Assembly (NCBI GenBank): GCA_001584585.1
Contig: LSYV01000010.1
Location: 524,015-566,822 of the forward strand
Length of the DNA stretch: 42,808 bases
Origin: Gonium pectorale
Lineage: Eukaryota; Chlorophyta; Chlorophyceae; Chlamydomonadales; Volvocaceae
Direction: 5' to 3'
Below, in pieces: positions 11,301 to 21,100 of this stretch. The translations under genes and the position numbers were made by a program. The notes beneath the pieces are model-generated. The model was not told the origin of the DNA, did not search any database, and worked only from the letters and a program-made list of their open reading frames with translations. Numbering within the stretch: the stretch's first letter is position 1; the number at the start of each line of letters is the position of its first letter.

Positions 11301-12748
11301 TTACACCAACGGGCGCTTGTCCCACGACTCCAGCGGGGGCAGCCACCGGTGGCGCGAGGTGGAGTCGCCGACCTTCCAGCCGGGAACCTGTGGTCAGGGT
11401 TGTGGATGGGTTTCGAGCCAAGCACGGGTCCCACTGAGGCAATGCGTATGATTTAAAGTAACAACGGCGGAGAGGCCACAGCAAGCGTCGCCTCTGCAAA
11501 CTGCCCTCCATACTGGTGGCCCCGGGTCTCTAGCAGGGCCAGCTCTGCACTCTGAACTGCATCTCGGACCATAGTGCGCCTGCCAGCCGTTCTGTGGTCT
11601 GAGCCAAGCGTGTCTATGCTCTTCCCTGCCAGCCTGCGTGACCACGCAAGGTTATGGACCGACAGCGCTTTCGCTGCCCTGTCCCGCCTCTCCCTGCGCT
11701 GCCCCGTGCCCCCCGGCTCACGTCCTTCATGACGCGAGCCTCCTCCTCACGCTCCTTCCGCAGGTGCTCAAGGTACCTGCACTCGTTGACACCAGCGTGC
11801 AGCCGGGTGTCGGTGCGTGGGGAAAGACAGATTGGACTAGCGGAGTGGTGCGCAGCTTCAGGCCATGCAGCGCAGCTTCAGGCCATGCAGCGCTACCGGT
11901 ACTTGTGTGGCGAGACAGGGGAGGTGAGGTGAGGTTCGCGTTGCCTCGACCATCCCTCCTATTTTGTGTAAGTACGCGATCAGGGGCCATGTCGACAGCC
12001 ATGCCGTGTTCGCCATGGCTGACAGAGGCCTTACCATGCGGTGTTGGGTGACAAGTCAGGGGCTATGTTAGGGCTCCGCGTGCACTTGCGAAGCGGTCCC
12101 AACCCACCGATCCGCACAGTAGAGACCCGCCCCCGCCGCCACCACGCTCGTCCCTCAAAGCGAGAGGCCGATCCTTAGGAAATGAAGGGCCAACCCCCTG
12201 GCAGGCCCATGCTACCGTACACCCGGCCGGTGTGCAGCCCCCACCTGAGGTCCCACTCGGCCTGCAGCACCGGCTTCACGATTTGGCGCACGGCGTGGAT
12301 CTCGTCAGCCTCGAACCTGCAGAATGGCTAAAGCGTCAGACTCGTCTCTGCGTAACAGAACGGGGCGTGGGACTCACCGCTTCTCCTCGCGCTGAGCGTT
12401 GAGCTGCGCAGGCGGGCAAACGGGTCCGGGGCTTCTTCACAACACAGCATCATCAACACGCGCAATGCAGCCCATTGGCGTACCTTGTAGAAGCCGTAGC
12501 CCATAATCGCGGCCAGACCAGCGAAAATGGCGACACCGGTGGGCCCCGTGCTGGGCAGGCGGCGCTCAATGCGAATGGATGGGAAGCCTCCCGGCGGAGG
12601 CGCATCTTGCACGATTGGGAGGTCCTTCACGGACTGCAATGATGCCGGGACAAGCGCAGGGACGTCTGAGCCAACTTTCCATCGTATTTGTGCTCAAGAT
12701 ACCTCCCACCTTCATCCCAGGGAAGCCGCGCTTGACAACTTCCGTCAT
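11301..12748 (-). CDS. NUOB16: NADH:ubiquinone oxidoreductase subunit NDUFA13 / GRIM-19 (B16.6)
   Basis: Accessory subunit of mitochondrial complex I in the inner membrane. Six exons on the minus strand: 12748-12710, 12633-12484, 12403-12378, 12316-12245, 11776-11722, 11387-11301. They join in phase to 142 residues, within the usual 140-150 of the family. Family signatures are SVKDLPIVQDAPPPGGFPSI near the N-terminus, a single span in GVAIFAGLAAIMGYGF, the charged helix EREEEARVMKD, and VPGWKVGDS followed by RWLPP near the C-terminus. The N-terminus is the short, uncleaved type, beginning MTEVVKRG. Intron 4 (12244-11777) contains a direct 20-bp duplication. Without splicing at 12245 the reading frame would continue to an early stop and lose the conserved C-terminal helix, so the splice is required. 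The start lies 325 bp from the divergent start at 13074. Confidence 0.93.
11851..11890. repeat. 20-bp direct tandem duplication in NUOB16 intron 4
   Basis: The 20-base unit cgcagcttcaggccatgcag occurs twice without a gap. It lies inside the intron between exons 4 and 5, so it has no coding effect. Confidence 0.9.
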
Positions 12749-13073
12749 TTTGCCAAGGTATGCCCCGGCCGGGCCTCTCTACAGCGATAGGGATGTACCG
12801 GGCTAACCCTGCACGGGCCTAGGCGTGCAGCACTGCCGAGCTGCGCGCTCAGCACAGCGTCACGCACAACTTGGACGAGCAGTACGTGGGTACCTTGGCA
12901 TCAGCGTAGCACCTCGTTTTGCTCTGCGTACTTACAAAGCTCTGCAGCTGTTCATTTTTTCGACGTGGAATACCCACGCCAAAGCTAGTTCCGCTTCATC
13001 AGGGCACGCCTCGCCTCGCAAATTTAGCGCATACAACAAACGCATTAATTGGAGCTCTTTGAATTAACTCCAT
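12749..13073. promoter_or_regulatory. Shared upstream region of divergent genes
   Basis: The 325 bp between the start codons of NUOB16 (-) and the small gene at 13074 (+) must contain both 5' UTRs and promoters. Its right half (about 12940-13070) is A/T-richer than its surroundings. No defined element can be named. Confidence 0.45.
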
Positions 13074-14086
13074 ATGGCCGACAATGCACCAGGCAAGAAG
13101 TCAAAGCGGTCAAAAACCCCAACATCCGCTAGTCTTGCCGCCCCATTTCCGCGACGGTGCCATCATTTTTTGTGACCTTCATGTGCAGCTGGGAAGATTG
13201 CGAGCTTCAGGCGGAGCGTGTCGTTGAAGGTGGAAAACCCGTCGGACGAGGTGGTACGTGTTCGGGGTGGGTGGGTGGGTGATACGAGTGTGGCGCTTAC
13301 CACACGGCCGCGCTGAGTAGGGGGCAGTGTTTAGGGTGCGTCGAAACCCGTGCATAGTGGCCTGACAAGGGTGGACGTTGAGGGATTCGCACAGGATGAG
13401 AACCTTGGCTGCCAGTTTGGTACACAGTCCCATGCGCTTTGCATGTTCAGCATTGTAGCAGTTTTTGATCTCTGACATGTCCATTTATACGCATTTGTGT
13501 TGGGTCTTGCTGGAAGAATATGCGTGTGCCCTGCGTGCTCCCTCCGCAAACCCTAGACTGCACCGGAGCCGGAGCCTGAGGTGGACGTTGCGCCGACGCC
13601 CACGGTGGAGGAAGTGGACGCTGCTTTTGAAAAGGAACTCGAAGGTATCCCTCTGCTCAATCATAGCAATAAGGACCCCGTAGCAGTGGAGGTGCCGCAT
13701 GGCCGCCCTGCACCCTGCTCAGCCCCCACGCAACGCATCGCTAACATGCAGGTGGCTATTTGCTTGTGTTGAACCTTTCTCGACATGTTGCAGCGTCTCG
13801 GGAAGTGCCCAGTATACCCATCTGGAAGGCACTGCAGTCAGGCGTGCAGCAAGGCTGGGGTCGATGGCATTTTCGGGGATCGCACGTACGCATTCATACA
13901 AGCGTGGCGTCCTGAGAGAAACCCGTCAGCCTCCCTTTGCAACGCTTACGGCGGGCTTACGCCCGGCCGTAATCCAACCCGCTGGTTGTACCTCACCAAA
14001 CCGTGGGCTCCTTCCCTGTCCCATTTCCGCCGAATGCAGCTCTGCAACACTCGGATGCAGCGGGCAACGAGGACGGCAAGGAGTGA
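13074..14086 (+). CDS. Small unrecognised protein, ~107 aa, five-exon model
   Basis: Not recognised. The model 13074-13131, 13189-13253, 13557-13644, 13794-13859, 14040-14086 is in phase throughout and gives 107 residues. The N-terminus is Lys/Ser/Thr-rich (MADNAPGKKSKRSK), then IASFRRSVSLKVENPSDEV. An acidic Pro-rich stretch (APEPEPEVDVAPTPTVEEVD) follows, then REVPSIPIWKALQSGVQQGW and a hydrophilic end, DAAGNEDGKE. Exons 2, 3 and 5 look sound. The donors of exon 1 (GTCTTG) and exon 4 (GTCGAT) are weak, so these ends may be wrong. Exon 3 could instead run to 13691. No signal peptide or membrane span is seen. A TGTAA at 14430 fits its 3' end. It shares a 325-bp upstream region with NUOB16. 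Confidence 0.5.
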
Positions 14087-14429
14087 TACTAGTTATTCGA
14101 ATGTCGGACGTCGTACGTTCCAAGCTCATTCGTGGAGCTTTGATTGTGGACCCATTGGTCGCGCCAAGCTGCCAGGCCGCATTGAGCTTGTGATCTGCTA
14201 TAGACACGAGTGGACCGGAGGGTGTATCACAGCGTGCACTGTTATTTCATCACTTCAGCTTGGACCGCGTGCTCTAGCCGGCGCCAGGGTCTTGTACTCT
14301 GCCGTCTAGTGCCATTTTCCCCTGAGGCACATTTTTTATTCTTCTGATTTAATAGCATGTACGGACGAACTCCACCGAGTGATTAGATTGTACGCCGAGT
14401 TTTGCCTGTCTCTACTGTTGATATAGTTA

Positions 14430-14434
14430 TGTAA
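14430..14434 (+). terminator. TGTAA polyadenylation motif of the small gene
   Basis: TGTAA lies 344 bases after the proposed stop at 14086. It supports a plus-strand transcript ending here, before the convergent SURF1 gene. Confidence 0.45.
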
Positions 14435-14832
14435 CCTGAGCGCCACTTCTAGGAGGGTTGACGAACGCAGTATCCCATTGCGGCTGCCTCAAGGGGCTGC
14501 AGCAACGCGGTGCACCCAGGTGGCACATAAAGTACGGACTGACGAATGGTTCGTTGGCAACTGCTTCAAGCAGTTAAGGGGGGGCCTTGTTGCTTCCTTG
14601 TGGGTCTCCGCCCAGCCGTCCATTATGTCAGGAGCATCTAGTTTCTGCTCCGCCCGCACCTGTCCGCACGAGCATGCGCCGCACGACCTGTCCGGTACTC
14701 GGGGCCAGCTCCTGGCGATTGACCTATGTTCTAGGCTCATGCGCCAGGCTCGCGGTCCACAGATGAAACTTCACGGTGGTCTTCACTCCCATTTCATGTT
14801 TCGTGTCAAGGCCGCGGGGGTTTACCGTACTG

Positions 14833-14837
14833 TTACA
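14833..14837 (-). terminator. TGTAA polyadenylation motif of SURF1
   Basis: Reverse-strand TGTAA 326 bases beyond the SURF1 stop codon, at an ordinary distance for this lineage. Confidence 0.5.
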
Positions 14838-15162
14838 ACTGAACCCGCCAGAGGCCGTCATAAGCCGCTTACTAATTAGAACGTGCACCTTCCACGCACC
14901 ACGAGCCATCGGACGTGGCCGGCATGTATGCCACTTTCCAAAGGCGGCCCTTACCAGGCATTAGCACCGGAGCCCTCCGCGTCCAGACGCCCGGTTCAGA
15001 CTCGCTAAATGTCAAAACACACCCTCGCGCCGCCAGCTCCACACCCCATCTCACCAGCGTCCCCATTCCGCATCAGCAGTCCGCCCGCTCCAGCTCGCGC
15101 CCCGCCCCCCTCCCGCTCCGGCGCTCACACACTCCGCTCCCGTATCCCGCTAGTGCAGCCTC

Positions 15163-17982
15163 TCAGCTGGCCTGGCTGGCCTTCCACGCGTCGCGCGCGC
15201 TGCCGCCCCCGCCCAGGGCCCCCGCCTCCGCCACGATGCGTGGCCCGCGCACCGGCCGGATGACCGCGCTGCGCGCCATGGCTGCCAGCACCAGGCACAG
15301 GCTGACCCAGATGGCCGCGTAGTTGCGGTGGTCTGCGGGCATGGTCGTGAATCGGACCAGGTCGCCCGCGTGCTTAGGGACTGGATAGCGCGGCGTGGCT
15401 TGCCCGGGGGCGGACTCGTCGTCCTCTCCGGCTGCGGCTGCGGCACGGGCCTCTTCCAGCGGGGAGCGCTGCTGCGTGGCGACGGCGGCTGCGGGGTCGG
15501 AGGAGATGGCCATGATGAGGGGCGTGCTCGGGGGCAAGCCCAGCGTGCTCGTCTGCGGGGAAGGGGCGGGACGCGGTCGCGGTGGCGGAGTGGGGTTTGT
15601 CAGTGCTAAGCTATGGGTGGTGGTAGGAGTGGGGATGAATGAGGTTGGGATCAGGAGCTGTTGGAACCGAACCGGGTCGTGGTGGTGGTGCCGGAGGCTT
15701 GCCCAGCGCGCTCGTCTGTGGGCCGCCGACGGTGTACCATGCAGCGGGGGGTGGAGGACCATACACGGGTGACAACACGAGATTTGGGTATGACCAGAAA
15801 GCGACCTGCCCATGAGGCCAATGATAAGGCAGGCGCAAGCGGCAAAAATGAAGGCGACCAACAGTTAGCCTCTGATCCATTCGGGCTTCCAAGCCGCCGT
15901 CGCCCGCCTCCTTCATCCCATCCAACTACTGTTCAGGTTTCCCTTTTTCCAACTACGCACCAGCGCGTCCCGCTGGACGTAGTGGAACTCGTCGCGACCC
16001 GGCTCGTTGGCCGGCATGAAGCGGTTGGGCTCCTCGTCGGGCTGGATCACGCCAACCACCTCAACCACCTCCGGCTTGGGCTTAGCGGCTGGCGCCGCCT
16101 GGCCCTGCTCCCCAGCCTCCGCCTGCTTCGGCTTGCCGCCAAAGAGCCGCCCCCACCATGACCGCTTGACTGCCTGCTCGCCCGCGGCCCCGCCGGTGGA
16201 AGCCGTGGCCTCCGCGGCGGCCGCTTCCGTCTTGGCCGCGGCCGCAGCCCTGGCTTCCTCGTCAGCCTGCTGCTCGCGCAGGGTGGTCGCGGCCGCCGCC
16301 TGCGCCTCCGCCCTCCAGGACGCGGGCGCCCAGCCCCGGTTCACAAGGACCGCGCCCTTCCTGCGCGGCGCGCACGTCGGGCGGGGTGACGCTTGGACGG
16401 CTGCCAAGACCGCCGGCTAAGGGGACAGCGTATAGGTGATCACCGCGCGCAACGCGGGGGGTGCGGCCTCGGCCCCAGCGACACCGAAGGAAGCCCTGGA
16501 GTGCGGCTCACCACCCAGGGCCTCCTCCTTGCAAACCCCACACCACTCGTTGCACATTCCGGTGCCGGTCCGCACCTGTCGGCCGCCACCATGGGTGTGA
16601 TCACGAGGTACCCTGGCTGGATACCCGCGCCGGGGACACTGCGGGGAGCGGGGCACAGATGAGCGGGAGAGGAGGGGGCGGGGTGGGGGAGGACAGCCAC
16701 GGCTTGCATTGTGCATGCATCGTAAAGAAGGGTAAGCCAGCGAATAAGCGCCTTGCACATCGTTCTTTTCACGTCTCCTTGGTACGGCCCTGTCATCCAC
16801 TCGTACCCGTTGGTATAACCCGTGCCTGCTCCATTGCGTGCGTACCTCCGTGGCCGTGGCCCCACGTAGAGCGTATACTCGTCCAGGAAGCGGCCCCGTA
16901 CGGACACCTTGTCGTAATCTCGCCGCTCGCCGGGCGGCAGGGAGAACAAGTCCACGGGCTGAGAGTCAACGGCCCGCTCCCGCGAGGCGATGAGGTTGGC
17001 CTGAAGGGGCGGCACCGCGGGGCCGGGGGTGGGGCACCTGTCAGCGCCGCAGGCGGCGGACGCAGGGGTTTGGAGCAGTGCACGCCGATGGCGCCTGATC
17101 TGCCGCCATAGTCACGTTCAGCAGCTCAGGCTTTGCGCGCCATCAGCCGAGAGAATGCGGTGAGAGCTGCAGGACGCCCCGCGTCGCACCGGAGGCCGAC
17201 ACGCAAAACAGGCTGGCCCAGCCGGCCCAGCGCGCACAGAGTCACATGCTGGCTAGCTGGCATGGGCCAAGCTGTGCGAGGATGCAGGCGCTCAGCAGCG
17301 GAGGTGGCGGAGGCGCCAAGGCACCGCCGTAGGGGGGCCGAGCAAGCCACCGAGACCAGTACTCCGGGGCCCGTTGTCAGCCAGTGGTGCTGGTCCGGAT
17401 TAGGGCGGGTCCACCGAGGGGCAAGCCAAGGGTCCCACCAAGGCCATGATGAGAGCCGCGTGCATGCACTCGCGGCCGGCTGGCCGGACAGCATAATGCC
17501 GTCAGGGGTACCGCGACCCGGATGCAGTCCATCCAGCGCATGAGGGACGAAGTCAGCTCGCGCAAGTGATTATACGGTAGCCTTACTCAGTGAGGAGGGC
17601 CTCAAGATTTCCCAGCGAGAATGTTTGGTTTCCTTGAAACCCCCCATGGCGAAAGCTCCCGCCGTGGTGCGCCCCTGCTCCCTCAAAACCCGGCCCCTCC
17701 CCACAACCGCACCTTCCACTGCATGCGCTCGTACTGCCAGTAAGCCAGGCAGCCGCACACGGCGCTGGGGGCGAACATGAAGACAGAGCCGAAGCTCCAT
17801 CCTCCAGATCCGCCGGTCCCGTTCCCGCCAGCCGATGACGATGAAACAGCCCCAGCGGCCGGCTCCGCTGCGCCTGTTGCCGCACGTCGCGCCAGGCAGA
17901 GCGAGAGGGGTGATTGCGATGCTCCTTCTGCTGTGCGGCATGCCGCGCCAAGAGCCCAGCCCTGCCGCACGAAACGGCGCAT
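15163..17982 (-). CDS. SURF1: SURF1, cytochrome c oxidase assembly factor
   Basis: Mitochondrial inner-membrane protein needed to assemble complex IV. Minus-strand exons: 17982-17713, 17000-16773, 16616-16576, 16360-15961, 15552-15163. All are in phase, giving 442 residues. The N-terminus is an Arg-rich, acid-poor mitochondrial presequence (MRRFVRQGWALGAACR). The first span ends in LAYWQYERMQWK. Family blocks follow: VSVRGRF, YTLYVGPRP, GYLVITPM, KGAVLVNRGWAP, GVIQPDEEPNRFMPANEP and HYVQRDAL. Next come MPADHRNYAAIW and the second span, WVSLCLVLAAMARS. It is longer than the usual ~300 because of an Ala/Glu/Lys-rich insert of roughly 75 residues between NRGWAP and GVIQP, and another low-complexity stretch before the last span. 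Exon 2 could alternatively end at 16846, but only the longer form is in phase with exon 3. Confidence 0.92.
15680..15720 (-). repeat. Intronic partial copy of the SURF1 exon 5 acceptor region
   Basis: The start of SURF1 exon 5 with its acceptor AG (about 15560-15527) has a close copy about 150 bp upstream in the intron. Both share the core cagacgagc(a/g)cgctgggc. The copy retains an AG and could compete as a splice acceptor. Confidence 0.7.
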
Positions 17983-18185
17983 CAGTTCCGGCACCAGGGT
18001 TGTGGGAAAACCTTCAGGTCGTGTGATTACAGCGACGCAATTGCCTATGAGTGAGTCAAACCGGAAGATAAAGCGATAGAACAAATGAGCGATACGTATA
18101 CATGTACGGCATGGTTCATACACACACTCCCACCTGCAGTGACACAGGAACGCATTGCTACCTTACAATAAACACACACGATTCT

Positions 18186-21100
18186 ATGACCCCTGGCGGG
18201 TCCGAAAGCCCACGTCCAACCTCCATGGTTGCGAGACCGCGCGAGCTCCTGCGAGAGCTTCGTGACGGGCCTGAAAATGCCAAAGTCAAGGCATTGAAGG
18301 CGATTAAGAATCAGATCATTGGCAGCAAGGCCAAGAAGGCAATCTTTGTTAGCGAGGGCGCTGTCGCAGAGGTGCTGGAAGTGCTTAATGCAGGCGCTCA
18401 GTCACACGCAGTGCAAAAACAGGCGGCCGTGGTACTGGGGAGCCTCACGTTTGGCACGGAGGCGGGCCTGCGTGAGGTCATCTCCAAGGGAGGGCTTCAA
18501 TCCCTGACTGCCATGCTGCACAGCGAGGACGGGGCTGTCGTGGAGGCAGGACTGCGGGCCGTTAAGATGGTGGTACAACAGGTAGGGTGTAAGGGGAGGG
18601 GGCTACCATAGGAGGAATTACCGACAGCGAGCGGGTGACAGGATAGCAGCGTTGGGGGATTGCCTGTATGGGGTATGCGCACCGGGGCTCAAAGGCGATT
18701 GTTCACACGGTACGGCCACACATAAGCGCGGGTTGGCAGCTGCTGGAATGGACCGGTCAGGCTAGCTGTTAGGCTTGGCATGCGTCCCGCTATTCGCTGA
18801 ACATCCCGCTTTGCCTCATGCAAATCTGCACGTCCAAGCCTCACCTGGTAAGCTTGCCGATCCCCTCCACTCATCCCTCGCCGCAGTCGGCCGCGCTGCC
18901 GTACAGTCGCCTTGGCGCCCCGGCCTCATCGCCTGCGGCCGTGGCGACCCTCCGCCTGGACTCCGCATCCATTTCTGCAGTGGTACGCTGCCTCCACACG
19001 TGGCGGGGTGACGACGTGGCGGGGTCGGCAACAGCCCCCTCCAGGGCCGTCGACGCCGTCGCGGCCGCCTCAGCGGGGCCGGCTGGGGAGGGCAACGAGG
19101 GAGGCGATCCGATGGACGTTGGCACAAGCGGTACGATCGCTGCAGATGAAACGGGCGCTGGCGAAGCGGCGCCCTTGGCGGCTGGACAGGCGGGCCCGTG
19201 GGCCAGCTCGGGTTGGCCGGGCACCGTGGCGGCGATGGCGGCGGCGGTGCTGGCGTGCTGCTGCCGGCGAGAGCAGGAGGTGCGGCGGGAGTGTCGGCTC
19301 CTACGTCCCACGGATTCGGCGTTTGGGACCTTAGGGCTGCGCTGCGCGATGGCTGTGGAACGTATGCATGGCAGGGCGCTGGGCCAGGATTGTCCTAAAG
19401 TGAGTCCAAGTGAGTCCAGGGCAAGCGTGAGGTTGGGCCGCCCGCCATCCTGTTCCCGCGGATGCGGTCTGATTCCCCCATTCCTGTGGACACGTTTACG
19501 GCCGTCACCCGCTCCGACTGTCCCCATCTGCTTGCAGCGCGATCTGGCTATTGCTGCGGGCGCGCCTGCAGGCCTGCTGCGCCTGCTCCAGACTTGCTCA
19601 CGGCCGGATGCACAGGTGGGGGCGCATGGGTCATGGCGTCATGGCCTCATGGGTTACGTTGACGAGCATGTGGCCAAGAAAGGAGACGCATGAAACTGCT
19701 GTTAAAGGTGAATGTCTGTGAGGCCTGGGGAATTCACCCACGGTGCTGACGGTCATGCAGAGTCGCCGCTGAATATCTTCCACCCTTGCCCCAGGCCGCA
19801 GCGCTGGAGTGCCTGGCGTCCATGCTTCCCCACCACCCGCCCACCTGCGCGGCCGCGCTGGCCGACCTGCGGGTCACCTCCCGACTGCTGGCCCTGTTGC
19901 GCGAGCCCGACGCGGCCACACGCCTCTGCGCAGCCAGCTGCGTGGCCACGCTAAGCCGCCTGGCGGACGGCGTTGCGGCGGAGGTGTGTGGATGGGCCCC
20001 GCGCGGGTGGCGGGTTGCTGCGGCATGCGGGGCGTTGCGCATGTCGTCATAGCAACAACTCATGACACCGGTCGCCAACACGGCATACGAGGGTCCTGCG
20101 CATTCGGCGCAGGGCACTTGTTGCAGGGCTTCTCCTCCTCTTGCCCTCCCCTGCGTATACCACCCGCACACGCGCCTCAGGCCTCTCTAGTGAGGACGCT
20201 ATCCCAACATCTCTTCATCCCCCGTCCGCAGGCTCAGCAACGCGCGGCGCTGCCCGTGCTGCTGCGCCTGCTGTCCTCCCCCTCCCCCGCCACCCGCCTG
20301 GCGGTGCCGCCCGTGCTGGCGGACCTGCTGGAGCGGGGCGGCGAGGCGCTCACCCGGGCGGCCGCGGACGCAGACACGGTACGGCTGCTGGCGGGGATGC
20401 TGGCTGCGGAGGCGGCGCCGCCGGCCGCCGGCGAGGCGGCGGCGGCGGCCGGAGGGGGCGGCACTGGTGCCGTTGCAGGCGGCGGGAGCAGCAGCGCGCT
20501 GCGCGAGGGCTGCCTGCGGGCGCTGGGCTGCCTGTGCCTCAACCGGGACGACAGCCGCACGCAGCTGATGGAGGCGCGGGTGCGTGGGAGGGGTGGCGAG
20601 GGTTGGCGGGGCGGCGGAGGCGGGGTGGCGGGTGGCCGGGCGGACAGGGGAGCCCGAGCAAAGCGGTGGTGGAAAGGCATGGAAGCCGGTGGCAGGTGTA
20701 GAGGCCAGGGATGCCGGGCATGAGGTGGCGAATTGGGAGGGGGACAACACCCCCAGATGGGGAGGGACCGGATGGCCCCGGTTGCGCGAGAGCGAGGACC
20801 AGGGGTCGTACGGGCGAATGCCTTCAACTTGGTAGCCGTGCACCTCCGCCCCCTGGCAGGTGCTGCGCCATGTGGTCCGCTGCCTGGAGGACCCGGCGGA
20901 GGGCGTCCGCGCGGGGGCTGCGTTGCTGCTGCGCGCGCTGTCCCGCAGCACGCGGCACCTGCGCGGGGGGCTGCTGGAGGGGGCGGCGGGGGGACCGGGC
21001 TCGGGCTCAGGCGAGCTGGCCCCGCTGCTGGTGGCGCGGCTGGACGACGGCTGCGAGGCAGTGCGGGTGAGCTGGGCGGGGGCCCGGGGGGCGGAACACC

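Larger units (their letters stand above)
14087..15162. other. Convergent 3' UTR region
   Basis: This tract lies between the stop of the small gene (+) and the stop of SURF1 (-). It carries one TGTAA on each strand, at 14430-14434 (+) and 14833-14837 (-), leaving about 400 bp between the presumed cleavage sites. I see no exon of a third gene. Confidence 0.45.

Noticed and set aside
12183..12244. Read-through end for NUOB16 ending GLPGGWPFIS
   Set aside because: It is open, but it would lose the conserved EREEEARVMKD and VPGWKVGDS blocks, which are found in phase in two further exons.
13785..14309. 174-codon frame with VDGIFGDRTYAFIQAW, resembling a peptidoglycan-binding repeat
   Set aside because: A single short likeness, no codon bias, and a better in-phase exon chain runs through the same region in another frame.
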